Positions 27,585 to 39,441 of a stretch of DNA of 64,000 bases are shown one piece after another. The DNA is taken from positions 47,243,056-47,307,055 of the forward strand of contig CM055265.1 of the NCBI GenBank assembly GCA_029237695.1, read 5' to 3'. The notes under the pieces are model-generated. The model did no database searches and was not told where the DNA came from. It worked only from the letters and a program-made list of their open reading frames with translations. The position numbers were made by a program, and so were the translations under genes. The stretch comes from Conchocele bisecta (Eukaryota > Mollusca > Bivalvia > Lucinida > Thyasiridae). Positions within the stretch are counted from its first letter, which is position 1. Each line of letters begins with the position of its first letter.

Positions 27585-27765
27585 CATGTTTCTCACCCTG
27601 TGACATTTGGCGCCCAACGAGGGACCGTGGCTGATATATATACTACCCAAAATGCACCAAAAATATGGAATTCAGAGACAAATTAAATATAGAATTCGGG
27701 GAAGAATTCCAATTTGGCGGGGAAGTATGTCACGGTACGTAACTCACTGTGGGGAGGAAATGTGT

Positions 27766-28065
27766 ATTGCATTTTACTGTAACAAATGGATTATTGATTT
27801 TCTTCATTACTACATACGTAACAAATGATAAAAACAATATAACAAATTTAAAAATTCACTTATTTCAGTTGCAAAAAGCAATCACTACACTTTTTGCAGC
27901 TCAACTACCGGTAAGTGAATTTTCAACTTATGACAGTATTTTCACTACTCAATTTGAAAATCAATGCATATTTTCACATTGCTGTGCGTATTTTGTACTC
28001 CCACTTTTGATAATCAATGCGTATTCAGCTAAAATAATTGCGTAATGCACCTTATCTGGAGCCCT
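27766..28065 (+). mobile_element. Family M element, copy 4 (left-truncated)
   Basis: Joined directly to the broken second LTR. Contains acaaatggattattgatttt, gtgaattttcaacttatgac, gtattcagctaaaataattg and the terminal cttatctggagccct. The left end is missing, so the junction probably arose by insertion plus deletion. Confidence 0.7.
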
Positions 28066-29000
28066 GTGATATGCTAGGACGGAAAAAGCAAGCAGGGAGA
28101 ACACGAGGTGCATTAGAATGGGAATAACCATGCTTTGTTTTTCGATTTGGAGCAGTGTGTGTGACGTTTTATGGTCTGAGATTCACAGACAATAAAATCT
28201 CCAACATACAGCTCCAAACCATATATACATGTGACACAAGTAATAATTCATAAAAATGGTTCTACACAGCAATTTCATGGATAAATTGAGATGTTTACTC
28301 TGGATCGCCAGTTCTTCTTACATTGCCCGATGTCAGTATAGTTTCCTTCCTGCTGATCTATATATAACTTCGAGGGCGTTTCGGACCGTAACAGATTCGT
28401 TATTTATGTTTGATTTTTTTGTCCCAAGTTTAAACTTAATGATATATTAACAGTGAGCATGCAAAAGGTTCATATATCATACGTGATAAAGAACTTTCGC
28501 ATATATGTTGATGACGCATAGTAAAAAATAGCAAGGTTGTCCCGAAACGGTTTTGGTCCGAGCTTGCTAGCGTCCGAATCGTTAAAATAATATAAATTAC
28601 TGATTGAGGCCTCGGTATGTCGTAATGAAATTGAAACACTTTATATTTTCAATGCATTTTAAATCTTAATTACATACTTGTACAAATTTAAATTCTGTAG
28701 TCTAAAAGTTGAGCAAGAAAGGGGTTTAAAGGAGATATAAAAAGATTCTGTTTTCGAGATACGCTTATGTATTCATCATTTATATATCAAATAAAACAAA
28801 TTTCACAGTAATCCGACCAGAATATGCCGTTCTTTTACGGATTTCACATTCCGGACAGCCAGTTTTTGCAGCCGTCACTGCATGACAAACTTCCCCATAT
28901 TTTGCTTACGACTAGGACAGATCAACAAAATGGATTCAACCAATCAGCATAGAATAGGTGTGGCTTCGTTGAATTCAGAATACACCTGTCCCAAAGTCCA
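28066..29000. other. No feature recognised
   Basis: AT-rich sequence. No repeat shared with the rest of the window and no convincing coding region. If PSMB5's first exon lies in this window it could be here, but I could not identify it. Confidence 0.35.
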
Positions 29001-29009
29001 CTTCCCTAT

Positions 29010-29120
29010 TTCAGGGCTCCAGATAAGGAATTTGGCATTGGGTACTGTTACTCCATACTTTTGAAATCAATTGAGTATTCTCAATTTTCAATTGGGTATT
29101 TTAAAAACGTTACCCCATCA
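29010..29120. repeat. Family M-related end
   Basis: agggctccagataaggaatt followed by repeats of caattgggtatt. A similar sequence in the other direction lies at 34890-35037 (ttaattgggtttttg, gcaccttatctggacctctg). It is a diverged M subtype with attgggtatt/attgcgtat words. Confidence 0.5.
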
Positions 29121-29149
29121 ATTTTTTTCAATTGGGTATTTCCATATTT

Positions 29150-32100
29150 TGATTACAAAAACCGATTCGGAAACAAATCGTAACTAGAAAAAGTCGATGG
29201 CGCGCCATCGCAATATACCCACTTCCCCAAATGCTAAGTCCGAAAGGGGGAGGTAATCCATGATGGAGGGTCGGATAAAAAAATCCGAATTCACTTTGCA
29301 CATCAGCACATCAAAACGAAGCTACGAACCAAATATCAGACGCGTAGGTATTAAGGTGAAAAAGTTTTTCGAGTTACAAGGAAAAAATGGGAAATTCTGA
29401 GTGCGAAAGGGGGAGATAATCCATGATGGAGGGTCGGATGAAAAAATCCAAATTCACTTTGCGCAGTGCAGCATCATAACGAAGCTACATAGCAAATATA
29501 GGCGCGTAGGTATGTAGGTGAAAAAGTTTTAAAAATTTTTCGAGTTACAAGGAAAAAATGGGGAAATTCTGAGTCGAAAGGGGAGGTAATTCGATGATGG
29601 AGGGTCGGATCAAAAATGGGAATTCACTTTGCTTGCATGTGCACATGATAACGAAGCTACATAGCAAATATGAGGCGGGCGTAGGTATTGAAGGTGAAAA
29701 AGTTTTTCGAGTACAAGGAAAAAAATGGGGAAATTCTGAGTCCGAAAGGGGGAGATAATCCATGATGGAGGGTCGGATGAAAAAATCGAATTCACTTTTG
29801 CGCACTGCACATGATAAACGAAGCTACAATAGCAAATAAAATGAGGCGCTTAGGTATGAAGGTGAAAAAGTTTTTCAAGTTACAAGGAAACAAGAAACGA
29901 GGCAAAGCCACGAAGGCCAGGTTTTTTAGGTTTTTTCCAAGCATAGACACCCTTGGATAACATAATTATACCACTTTTTGTAGACTAGATGGCCGTGGCC
30001 TGCTGTCGCGCCTTGGGGCGAGGCATGGACGACTAAAAAAAATAGATATAGTAGATGGAAAAACTTTAACCAAAAAACTTTAACCGGACAACACGGACGA
30101 AACTGGACGGAACGTATGCCAAAATGCCGACGATATCAGCGCTCCGCAAGCAGTGCGACAATGATGATAAACACCCCATGTGAAGTATCAAGGTATTGGG
30201 TGAAGCAGTTGTTCAGAGATTTATAGTACACGAAAAAAACTTTAACAAAAAATTCAAATTAGTATTTGACCTTGACATTGGGTCACAGAATCGCGCTTTC
30301 CCGCAAGCAGGTGCGACAATGATGATAAACCCCCATGTGAAGTATCAAGATATTGGTTGTAAGCAGTTTGCAGAGACATAGTACACGAAAAAACTTTAAC
30401 AAAAAAAAAATTCAAAGTAATTAGACCTTGACATTGGGCACAGGGGCCGCCATGGTTGGGGGTTAGAATGTAAAATATGGATGATGATAACACCCATGTG
30501 AAGTTTCAACGTAATGGGCGAAGCAGTTCCAGAGATATGTATAACGAAAAAGTTTTTTAAAACCAAAAAAACTTTAACTAGACGTACGTTAAAAAGTTAA
30601 CGTTGAAAATGGGCTAAGTCAATTAACGTAGAAATAATAGGTGAAGGTAAAAAAAATGGTCACATGTTGGATAGTTGTATGTGGTAGGCACCCCTTGGTT
30701 ATGAAGCTGTGAAAGTTTGGTTGGTCCTAGGTGGTACAGTACCAAAGAAATGGACTTAAACACGAAAACTTAACAGTGTAAACGCGAAAACTTAACATTG
30801 AAAATGGCTAAGTCGACTGAAAAAATGGGTGACAAGTTAAGTAATCATGTTGGATAGTGATATGTGGTGGGTACCCTTGATTATGAAGCTGTGAAAGTTG
30901 GTGGTCCTAGGTGGTACAGTACCAAAGAAAAAAATGGACTTAAACACGGGAAAAACTTAACATTGTAAACGCGAAAACTTAACATTGAAAATGGCTAAGT
31001 CGTACTACGCGGAAAAAAATGGGTCAAGTAAAAAAAAAGTAACATGTTGGATAGTGATATGTGGTGGGCACCCCTTGATTATAAGCTGCTGAAAGTTTGG
31101 TGGTCCTAGGTGGTAACAGTAAACAAAGAAATGGACTCAAACACGAAAACTTAACATTGATGTGGACGACGCCCGCCCCCGCCCGCCCTCCGGCCCTTTC
31201 AGCCAATCCTAATAGCCTGGATTTTTTTTTTCAAAAAACCTGGCTAAAAATGGAAATTCTGAGTCCGAAAGGGGGAGATAATCCATGATGGAGGGTCGGA
31301 TCAAAAATCCGAATCACTTTGCGCATCTGCATTCACTGCACATGAACGAAGCTACATAGCAAATAAGAGGCACGTAGGTATGAAGGTGAAAAGAAAAATT
31401 TTTCGAGTTACAAGGAAAAAATGGGAAATTCTGAGTCCGAAAGGGGGAGATAATCCATGATGGAGGGTCGGATCAAAAAAATCCGATTCACTTTGCGCAT
31501 CTGCACATGATAAACGAAGCTACATACCAAATATCAGGCCGCGTAGGGTATGAAGGTGAAAAAGTTTTCGAGTTACAAGGAAAAAAAATGGAAATTCTGA
31601 GTCCGAAACAGGGGGAGATAATCCATGATGGAGGGTCGGATCAAAAATCCGAATTCACTTTGCGCATCTGCACATGATAACGAAGCTACATAGCAAATAT
31701 GAGGCGCGTAGGTATGAAGGTGAAAAAGTTTTTCAAGTTACAAGGAAACAAGAAACGAGGCAAAGCCACGAAGGCCAGGTTTTTTCCAAGCATAGACACT
31801 TGGATAACATAATTATACCCACTTTTTGTAGGACTAGATGGCCGTGGCCTGCATGTCGCGCCTTGGGGCGAGGCATGGACACTAAAAAAATAGATATAGT
31901 AGATGGAAAAACTTTAACCAAAAAACTTTAACCGGACGACACGGACGAACGACGGACGTATGCCAAAATGCCGACGATATCGCGCTTTCCGCAAGCAGGT
32001 GCGACAATGATGATAAACACCCTGTGAAGTATCAAGGTATTGGTGAAGCAGTTGCAGAGATATATAAAAAAAACCAGCGAAAAAAAACTTTAACAAAAAA

Positions 32101-33610
32101 CAAAAAATTCAAAGATAATTTGACCTTGACATTGGGCACAGAAATCGCGCTTTCCCGCAAGCAGGTGCGACAATGATGATAAACACCCATGTGAAGTATA
32201 AGATATTGGGTGAAGCAGTTGCAGAGACATAGTACACGAAAAAACTTTAACAAAAAAAATTCAAAGTAATTAGACCTTGACATTGGCACAGGGGCCCGCA
32301 TGGATTGGGGTTAGAATGAAAATATGGATGATGATAAACACCCATGTGAAGTTTCAAAACGTAATGGGCGAAGCAGTTCCAGAGATATAGTATAACAAAA
32401 AGAAAAAGTTTTAAAACCAAAAACTTTAACTAGACGTACGTTAAAAAGTTAACGTTGAAAATGGCTAAGTCAATTACGTAGAAATAATAGGTGAAGGTAA
32501 AAAAATGGTCACATGTTGGATAGTTGTATGTGGTAGGCACCCCTTGGTTATGAAGCTGTGAAAGTTTGGTGGTCCTACGGTGGTACAGTACCAAAGAAAT
32601 GGACTTAAACACGAAAAACTTAACATAAGTCAACGCGAAAAACTTAAAAATTGAAAAATGCTAAGTCGCTGGTAAAAAATGGGTGAAGTTAAGGACATGT
32701 TGGATAGTGATATGTGGTGGGTACCCTTGATTATGAAGCTGTGAAAGTATGGTGGTCCTAGGTGGTACAGTACCAAAGAAATGGACTTAAACACGAAAAA
32801 CTTAACATTGTAAACGCGAAAAAACTTAACATTGAAAATGGCTAAGTCGACTACGCGGAAAAAATGGGTCCAAAAAAGGGTTAAGGTTTAAAAAGAAAAT
32901 TAAAAAAAAAGTAACATGTTGGATAGTGATATGTGGTGGGCACCCCTTGATTATGAAGCTGTGAAAGTTTGGTGGTCCTAGGTGGTACAGTAACAAAGAA
33001 ATGGACTCAAACAAAACGAAACTTAACATTGATTGTGGACGCCGCCCGCCCGCCAGCCACCCCGGCTTCGCCAATCCAATAGCCTGGATTTTTTTTACAA
33101 AAAAACCTGGCTGAAAAATGGGAAATTCTGAGTCGAAAGGGGGAGATAATCCATGATGGAGGGTCGGATCAAAAATCCGAATTCACTTTGCGCATCTGCA
33201 CATGATAAACGAAGCTAACATAGCAAATATGAGGCACTAGGTATGAAGGTGAAAAAGTTTTTCGAGTTACAAGGAAAAAATGGGGAAATTCTGAGTCCGA
33301 AAGGGGGAGATTAATCCATGATGGAGGGCGGGTCGGATCAAAAATCCGAATTCACTTTGCGCATCTGCACATGATAACGAAGCTACATACCAAAATATCA
33401 GGCGCGTAGGTATGAAGGTGAAAAAGTTTTTCGAGTTACAAGGAAAAAATGGGAAAATTCTGTAGTCCGAAAGGGGGAAGATAATCCATGATGGAGGGTC
33501 GGATCAAAAATCCGAATTCACTTTGCGCATCTGCACATGATAACGAAAGCTACATACCAAATATCAGGCGCGAGTTAATGAAAGAAAAAGTTTTTTCGAG
33601 TTACAAGAAA
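29150..33610. repeat. Higher-order tandem repeat, period about 1.86 kb
   Basis: A short unit r (about 165-185 bp: gaaattctgagtccgaaagg, agataatccatgatggaggg, cgaagctacatagcaaat, gaaaaagtttttcgagttac) occurs starting near 29223, 29403, 29573, 29741; 31264, 31436, 31604; 33135, 33296, 33465. Between the r groups lies a 1.36-kb block (29890-31240 and 31740-33115) with two further kinds of short unit. Matching positions are offset by 1860-1871 bp. The array ends with acggacggacgtacggacgg (33610-33650). Copies differ mostly by one-base indels. Non-coding. Confidence 0.9.
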
Positions 33611-33699
33611 CGTGACGGACGGACGTACGGACGGGACGTACGGACACCCGTGACGAAAACAATGTACCCATTTTTTTTCCTAAAAAAGTGGGTATAATA

Positions 33700-34880
33700 A
33701 TTTATGTATTAATGTAATGTTTTGTTTTGTTTTTCAGATAATTAATGAAGCAGTGTTATACTTTACATGTGTATGGTAACACTGCTTCCCTTACTTATAA
33801 GAACACCAAAATGATTAGTTCCAAGTTTCAATGATCCAAAAGTACATATAAGTAACTGTTTACAAGAGTAATTGCATGGGCTTATGGCATTTTGTGACCT
33901 GTGTAGTTCGGATCTGCTAGCACATCTTTATTAGTTATAAGTTATGTAACAAGCAGTATCGTGTATTCAAAAATCATGCGAGATGTTTCATTATCTGAAT
34001 GACAACAGTGCATACGCTGATCAAGAATGCTTTGATTGGCAGATTGATCTTTGCAACACGGGATCCATTTTTTTTTTTGCCGACCACGTTTGACAGCAAT
34101 TCATCAAATGTCAAATCACGATTAATTTGGGGGTCTCCACACACCGAGCTCAACAAAGTTACTGTATGATGCCTTGTGCAATGGATTGAGATTCCATCTT
34201 TGCATCGGTCGGTAAAAATAATCTAAAATAAGGTTAACATTCGGTGGTGGACTTTTGCAATTTTTGTCTTCCCACGTTTGTTGTGGCCGCAATTTTGTTG
34301 CGCCATGTGTCACCAATTTTCTACGAAAAAAGCTGACATGATCCGATTGTGTTATTTATAGTGTCTATTCGCTACTACTTATTATATTAATGGTGTAATT
34401 TGGCGCCGTTCAACTCGTCCATATTCTTTAACTTAAGATTAATTCGACCGCATTTTATTTTTTTCAACGTGTACGTTGGTTGAAATAGTAATAATGTTAC
34501 CCATATTTTCATTATTACTGATGACTGTCTCACATGTAAACTATAAACCTGACACATTTCAAAATAATAAAATGTCTGTCACGGACGTTTTTCATTCGTG
34601 CATCTCCTTGAATTAGAACTCGTGTCGCCGAAACAAGCAGTTTCACATCGATATTTCAATTTAAGAAAATAGACTAGTAATGAGCCTGGATGTCCGGTTC
34701 TCAATAGTGTCGCATTGCCGTTTTTTTCCACAATTATTGATTTGAAAATCAGTAATATTTTCCGTAAATGACGTAATTGATAGGCCCTCTTATCCGATTT
34801 TTTTTCTCAAAGTCAATATGGGCAAAAACGGCCGATGCGATAATCATAAGGGTGGAAATTTTAGATTTTGGTTCATTAAC
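33700..34880. other. No gene recognised
   Basis: AT-rich. Short minus-strand frames at 33974-34156 and 34122-34316 have no family I recognise. A possible L-like fragment lies at 33880-34035 (cattatctgaatgacaacag). Confidence 0.35.
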
Positions 34881-34889
34881 TTGGAACGG

Positions 34890-35037
34890 TACATTTGAGG
34901 AGTACGCTACAGGATAAAAAAGAATTGCGTACCGGACATTTTAATTGCTTTTTGGTACGCATTGTCTCTGATTTTAATTGGGTTTTTGCATGTTTTAATT
35001 GCGTATTTACGCAAATACGCACCTTATCTGGACCTCT
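34890..35037 (-). repeat. Family M-related end (reverse)
   Basis: ggtacgcattgtctctgatt, ttaattgggtttttgcatg, tgcgtatttacgcaaatacg, ending caccttatctgg. It corresponds to the M termini but with different internal words. Confidence 0.5.
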
Positions 35038-35578
35038 GCTATTTGCCTCCGGTCAAATCATCGGATAAGTTGTTTGTTATGCCGAACTATTAATGACCTC
35101 CGGCGGCATCCGTTTGATCGTAGCTACACACGTGTGTCACTGATTATTTCAGCTCAAATTCCATTTTTTTCTGATTCTGTCTCAGCTGTCTGTTTAACAG
35201 TGAATTACAACAGAATTCCGCAGATAGTCATCGCCGACGCAGGCGCGGATACAGAAATGATTGCAGGTCAGACCTCCGCGAGCGCGAAGCTCGATGAGCA
35301 TCGTAAAGTCTTGGGGTTGCCCCCCCCCCCCCCCCAGGAAATTTTAAATGCCAGATTCGCCGCAGATGCGATTTCCTGACACCTAGGCCACGAAAAAAGT
35401 CATCCAACTATTTGAGTATTGTAGACTTTCTTCTCTTTTTTTTTTTAGCCAGGAGCAGGGAGGGGACCCCCTAAACCCCCCTGGATCCCCCCCCCCCCCC
35501 ACCCCTTCTAACATATCACACACCACGACATGCGTAATTTCAGGAAATATATTAAGATATATTTACAGAAAGTAATGC

Positions 35579-35830
35579 GCTATTTCCAGTTTATATAAGT
35601 ACCCCCCTATGGAAGAGAAAACAAAAATTGAGGGGAGGGGTTGGGGGAGGGAGGGGAGGGGAGGGGAGGGGGGGGGGGTGGGGTAGCCGGGGTAGCCGGG
35701 GAAGAAAATAAAACATTGAGGGGGTGAGGGGGGGGGGGGTATCCGGATAACAAATTTAAGGGGCGGGGGTCATTTCCGTAGGTAAAAGTCTCTTCCATAA
35801 AGGGGGGGTACTTATATAAACTGGAATAGC
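35579..35830. mobile_element. Fold-back element with a G-rich core
   Basis: gctatttccagtttatataa and agtacccccctatggaagag at the left are matched by complements at the right (tcttccataaaggggggg, ttatataaactggaatagc). The interior (35633-35770) has many runs of four or more G on one strand, including about ten consecutive G, so it could form G-quadruplexes. Predicted proline-rich proteins here are artefacts. Confidence 0.8.
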
Positions 35831-36134
35831 CCAATATAATTATTTTCTGTAAATGACGACAGAAGTTGAAAAATTTGTAATTTTACTTTACTAAAGAAAA
35901 CTATTGTAGATCTAGATCTATTTTTTTCTACATGTATTTAATTGAAATTACGCAGATGTCCGAAAGTACAAAATTCCATGGCGTTTCTCATTTGACGCAC
36001 ACCTGTGATTTGACGATGCGATATCTATACAAAAAGTCGGTATCACGTTATGCGCGAGCCATCTCGGGCCTCAAAACTGTGACCCCGATAATTATAAATA
36101 GATGTCACGTGCTAGTCATGTGTGATCCATCTCC

Positions 36135-36215
36135 CGCCATATTGAAGATGCTCTGTTTACTTTCTGCTTCGTGTGAGAGTGACCTTAGAATTTTGCTAAT
36201 CAACAATTCATCAGG
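36135..36215 (+). repeat. Dispersed repeat, second copy
   Basis: ccatattgaagatgctctgt, tgtttactttctgcttcgtg, gagtgaccttagaattttgc. Corresponds to 24665-24755. Confidence 0.55.
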
Positions 36216-36356
36216 TGAGTTTGTGATAATATTTTTGTGTCTTATCAATAACAATATAAAGCAGTATGAATGTCAACGCCCTGCAGGTTTTTTCTATATT
36301 TTAGTGCGCGAATTGTAAATGCTATTACGCACATTTTTACTATGCAGCGTGATGTA

Positions 36357-37140
36357 GCAGGGGTTGAAAAAATCCTTTTTTTCCACTCGCCCAGCTGGGC
36401 GAGTACAAAAAAAAGTACTTGCCCAGGTCAAAAAGTTACTTGCCCAGTTTTTTTAAAAAATAAATTGCTATTTCCAAGTATTTGTAAGTTGCATCTTAAT
36501 TAAAAAAAAAAAGCTTTTACATATAATCATTACCAAAACGTACGAGACATATTCACTATTATTGTTATTTATATTTTAAGTATTAAATGAACATAAACAA
36601 ACAAATAGCAGCGAATTTAGGCTCAGAGCTTGCACACTTCTATTTTGCTATAAGCGTTGAGTGACATAGATTTTGTTTAATTTATAGTAGGCTTATGTTT
36701 TCATGCGCTGCGTGCTGCTTAATTACTAAATTCAATGGTTTCGGAGCAGGCGCCGACCGTTTCGTCCCAAGCCGTTATGTTCGGCATCTGAAATGCGCGT
36801 CAACCCAACTGTATACCGAGACAATATATGGCTGCGGTATACACTAGTCTTATACTCGCAGTCATATTTTATTTGTTAGCCCGGCCGCGTACAGCCGACA
36901 AATAATCCGTGAATTAAACTTGCCCGATATGGACCGTGTTCAAAATCGCTAGCAATTCTACCCGTAACCGTGTACATAGACACTGCTTGAATCTTGCTTC
37001 CCCAAATTGACGTAAACTGTAAACAACAAATGGTCGCTGAATTAATACCATTTGTTGGCCGTTATCGATGGAATTAATTGGCAATTTCTTCCAAAAAAAA
37101 TCCTGACCAAATCTTTCACTCGCCAAACTGGGCGAGTGCT
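36357..37140 (-). mobile_element. Family F element, copy 1
   Basis: Starts caggggttgaa and has cactcgcccagctgggcgag at the left and cactcgccaaactgggcgag at the right. The interior matches 62346-63140 on the opposite strand over most of its length, including gaccgtttcgtcccaagccg and ccattgaatttagtaattaa-type blocks. The frame at 36914-37126 occurs, altered, in both copies but has no domain I recognise. Confidence 0.75.
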
Positions 37141-37959
37141 AGACATAGCACTATGGCTTTCACTACCGTTACAGCCATAGACCTCACAGATACCTACTGT
37201 AGCGACTTGATTTCAAGATTTGAAATCTGTCGATTATTGTCTAAATACGCGTCTAATGGTGCTAAACCAGCAGTGCAAAGCCAGAAATTATATTAAATAG
37301 CCTGTACGAGTTACAATGGGTGACTTGCCTATTTAAAATAAAGTGTTTAATCGCTCCTTTTGTCCGACTAACATAAAGTGTAACAAATTTACACGCTACT
37401 TTCGCCATTCTGCCGAAGAATTTCGGCAGAATAAATAATAACTTCCGTAATTCTGTTTTTTTTTAGTCCGCGCCAAAGGCCGATTTTGGGGGCTTAACTT
37501 CGTTTTGAATAACTTAAGTTTTTTACTACTGATTTTGCCTATGTAGACTTTCTAGTTTTAGAATCCGACTGATACAAATCTTTTACCCTTGAGCATTTGG
37601 AGAAATCTGCATACATTCAAGATGGCTGCCACGAAGATATATTGTGCGATATAATTGCATCCCCAGGAGGAAATTAAACCATCTAAGAGAATATAATGAA
37701 TGTATTAACGTGTTGACACAAACGGGCAACTTCAAAATTCAATTCCTTAACAGCATATAGAAAAAATCCAAGATGGCCGCCAAATGTGACTATTTTACAT
37801 ACTTTCACTAATTCGTCATATCAAAGAATATACGTTTTTTAATTATGTGTTTAAAACAATGAATGTGTGTTTTTTTGTAACTTTGATGTGAAATTATATA
37901 CTAATTATATACTATACTAAGTCCAAGATGGCAGCCATATATGAATATATTACAATGTA

Positions 37960-38266
37960 CAGTCAAACTTGTCTTAAGCAAGCGGCCATGGGAAAGTCCA
38001 AAATTGCTTGCTTAACACAGGTGGGTGCTTAATGGAGGTTCATCTTGGACCGACTTATAACTTGTTCCATATAGATTTATATGTACAATTAATGTACAGT
38101 CAAACTTGTCTTAAGTTCATATGTGCATCATGATATACAGTGTTTACTTTAATTTCGAATACTCATTGATCTAAGCGGCGCCTATGTCAATTAGAAATGC
38201 CAAACACAAAATGCGTCTTTGTGTAAAAAAAGAAAAAAAAAAGAAAAAAAATCGGGATTTCTGAAG

Positions 38267-38307
<41 letters not shown>

Positions 38308-39441
38308 AATCCGCTACTGGATAATGTAAATACAATATGCACAATAGAATGGATTATCAAACGGAACGTTTAATAATTTGATGGGTCAATCGCGTGTTTG
38401 TTGTTACAAGATGTACCAGTTTGTCTGGCGTATGTAGTTAGGCAACGGCCCACGGTCAGCATAGCTCGCCTTATAACAGCAGTCCCCATGCCACGCTCGC
38501 TATAACTTGCACATTATGATGCATGTAAATTAATCCGTTTAAATTCCCTTAAAATATCATTTATGAACTTGGATGTGCATAAATTCTGTATATTTAGTTA
38601 ATACCAAACTGAATTATCATAAAAATCGGGTTACGTTAACATCGATTGGAAAAAGTTGCAAAAGGACGAAACTACGTAGGTACGAAATCGCCGAAATTGT
38701 CCGTTAAATTTTCCCACCTTTTTATGTTTTCTGACAATACAGTTAGCCATATTTGGTTGAAATAAACGCGTGTTTGCATGTGTTTGTTTGTCTGGTTGAG
38801 AGTATTCGGAGGGAGTTAACTATAGCGGGTTCATGATCAATCGCTGATAGATATATTGCCGACGTCTTTCGCCACAGTAACCTGTCAATCATGCCACTAA
38901 GGGCTGCCTTTACTTACCAGCGATTGGCTGTACTGTATAAATAACTCGGCCACGAGAATAACACGTGTTTTGAACTGACAATTATAGTAGCCAGAAGCAA
39001 TGTGGCTAGGGGAATTATTGAAACTATCGACCCTTGACTTTTATTGTCACAGCGGGTAGGCATGATTTTAGTGAATCGCGTAATGATGTGATGAAAATTT
39101 GGTCAAACAATCGGGTGTCATAAAACAAATTGAAATGGTATTGTAAACAGTTTGGCAGGCCTGCAATTAGCGAGATTTAGGTCACTGGGTGGGAAATGGG
39201 GATTATCTGAACGAATTTGGTCTCAGCTTTTTTTTAGAATTTCCGATATTTTGCCGAGAATGGCCGCTAAAACGAGGATTTCGAGGCAAAATGGACGATT
39301 TTGCCTCTCCGTTGGCCGCGTTAGACAGGTTCACGCTTAATACAGGTGCATTTTAGAGTAATTTTCATTGGGGGGAAATAAAATGGCCGCTTAACGGAGG
39401 GAGACGCTTAATACAGGTGGCCGTAAGTACAGGTGCGACTG
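37960..39441. mobile_element. 1.48-kb element with TA target duplication
   Basis: The ends cagtcaaacttgtcttaag and the complement of cagtcgcacctgtacttac are flanked by TA. Repeated gcttaa/ttaagc words (gcttgcttaacacaggtggg, cgcttaatacaggtggccg) lie at both ends. The left 20 bp are repeated at 38095-38117. A 40-base C run is at 38267-38306. No transposase. The ends resemble the Tc1-mariner/pogo type, like 10447-11850. Confidence 0.75.
38267..38306 (+). repeat. Poly-C tract, 40 bases
   Basis: Uninterrupted C run preceded by an A-rich stretch (38225-38251). Other C or G runs of ten or more are near 4591, 7082, 14153, 35320 and 35490. Confidence 0.95.

Larger units (their letters stand above)
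26880..27765 (+). mobile_element. TRIM-like miniature LTR retrotransposon, tandem copies, tRNA-like sequence in LTR
   Basis: Layout: internal 3' part with purine tract (26880-26982), complete LTR (26983-27605, interrupted by a SINE), complete 122-bp internal region (27606-27727), second LTR truncated after about 38 bp (27728-27765). The LTR starts TGTCACGG and ends CCTGTGACA. Without the SINE it is 140 bp. Directly after it comes a primer binding site TGGCGCCCAACG (27608-27619) fitting the 3' end of tRNA-Lys. Each LTR is preceded by ggcggggxagta, a purine-rich tract. The internal region cannot encode gag or pol, so it would depend on another element. The two LTR starts and two internal copies differ by only a few bases, so it is fairly young. 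Confidence 0.85.

Noticed and set aside
29223..33610. CRISPR-like or coding interpretation of the regular repeats
   Set aside because: Units are long and contiguous with no unique spacers, and frames are broken by indels; this is a eukaryotic tandem repeat.
35607..35834. Proline-rich protein
   Set aside because: Translation of G/C homopolymers in a fold-back element.
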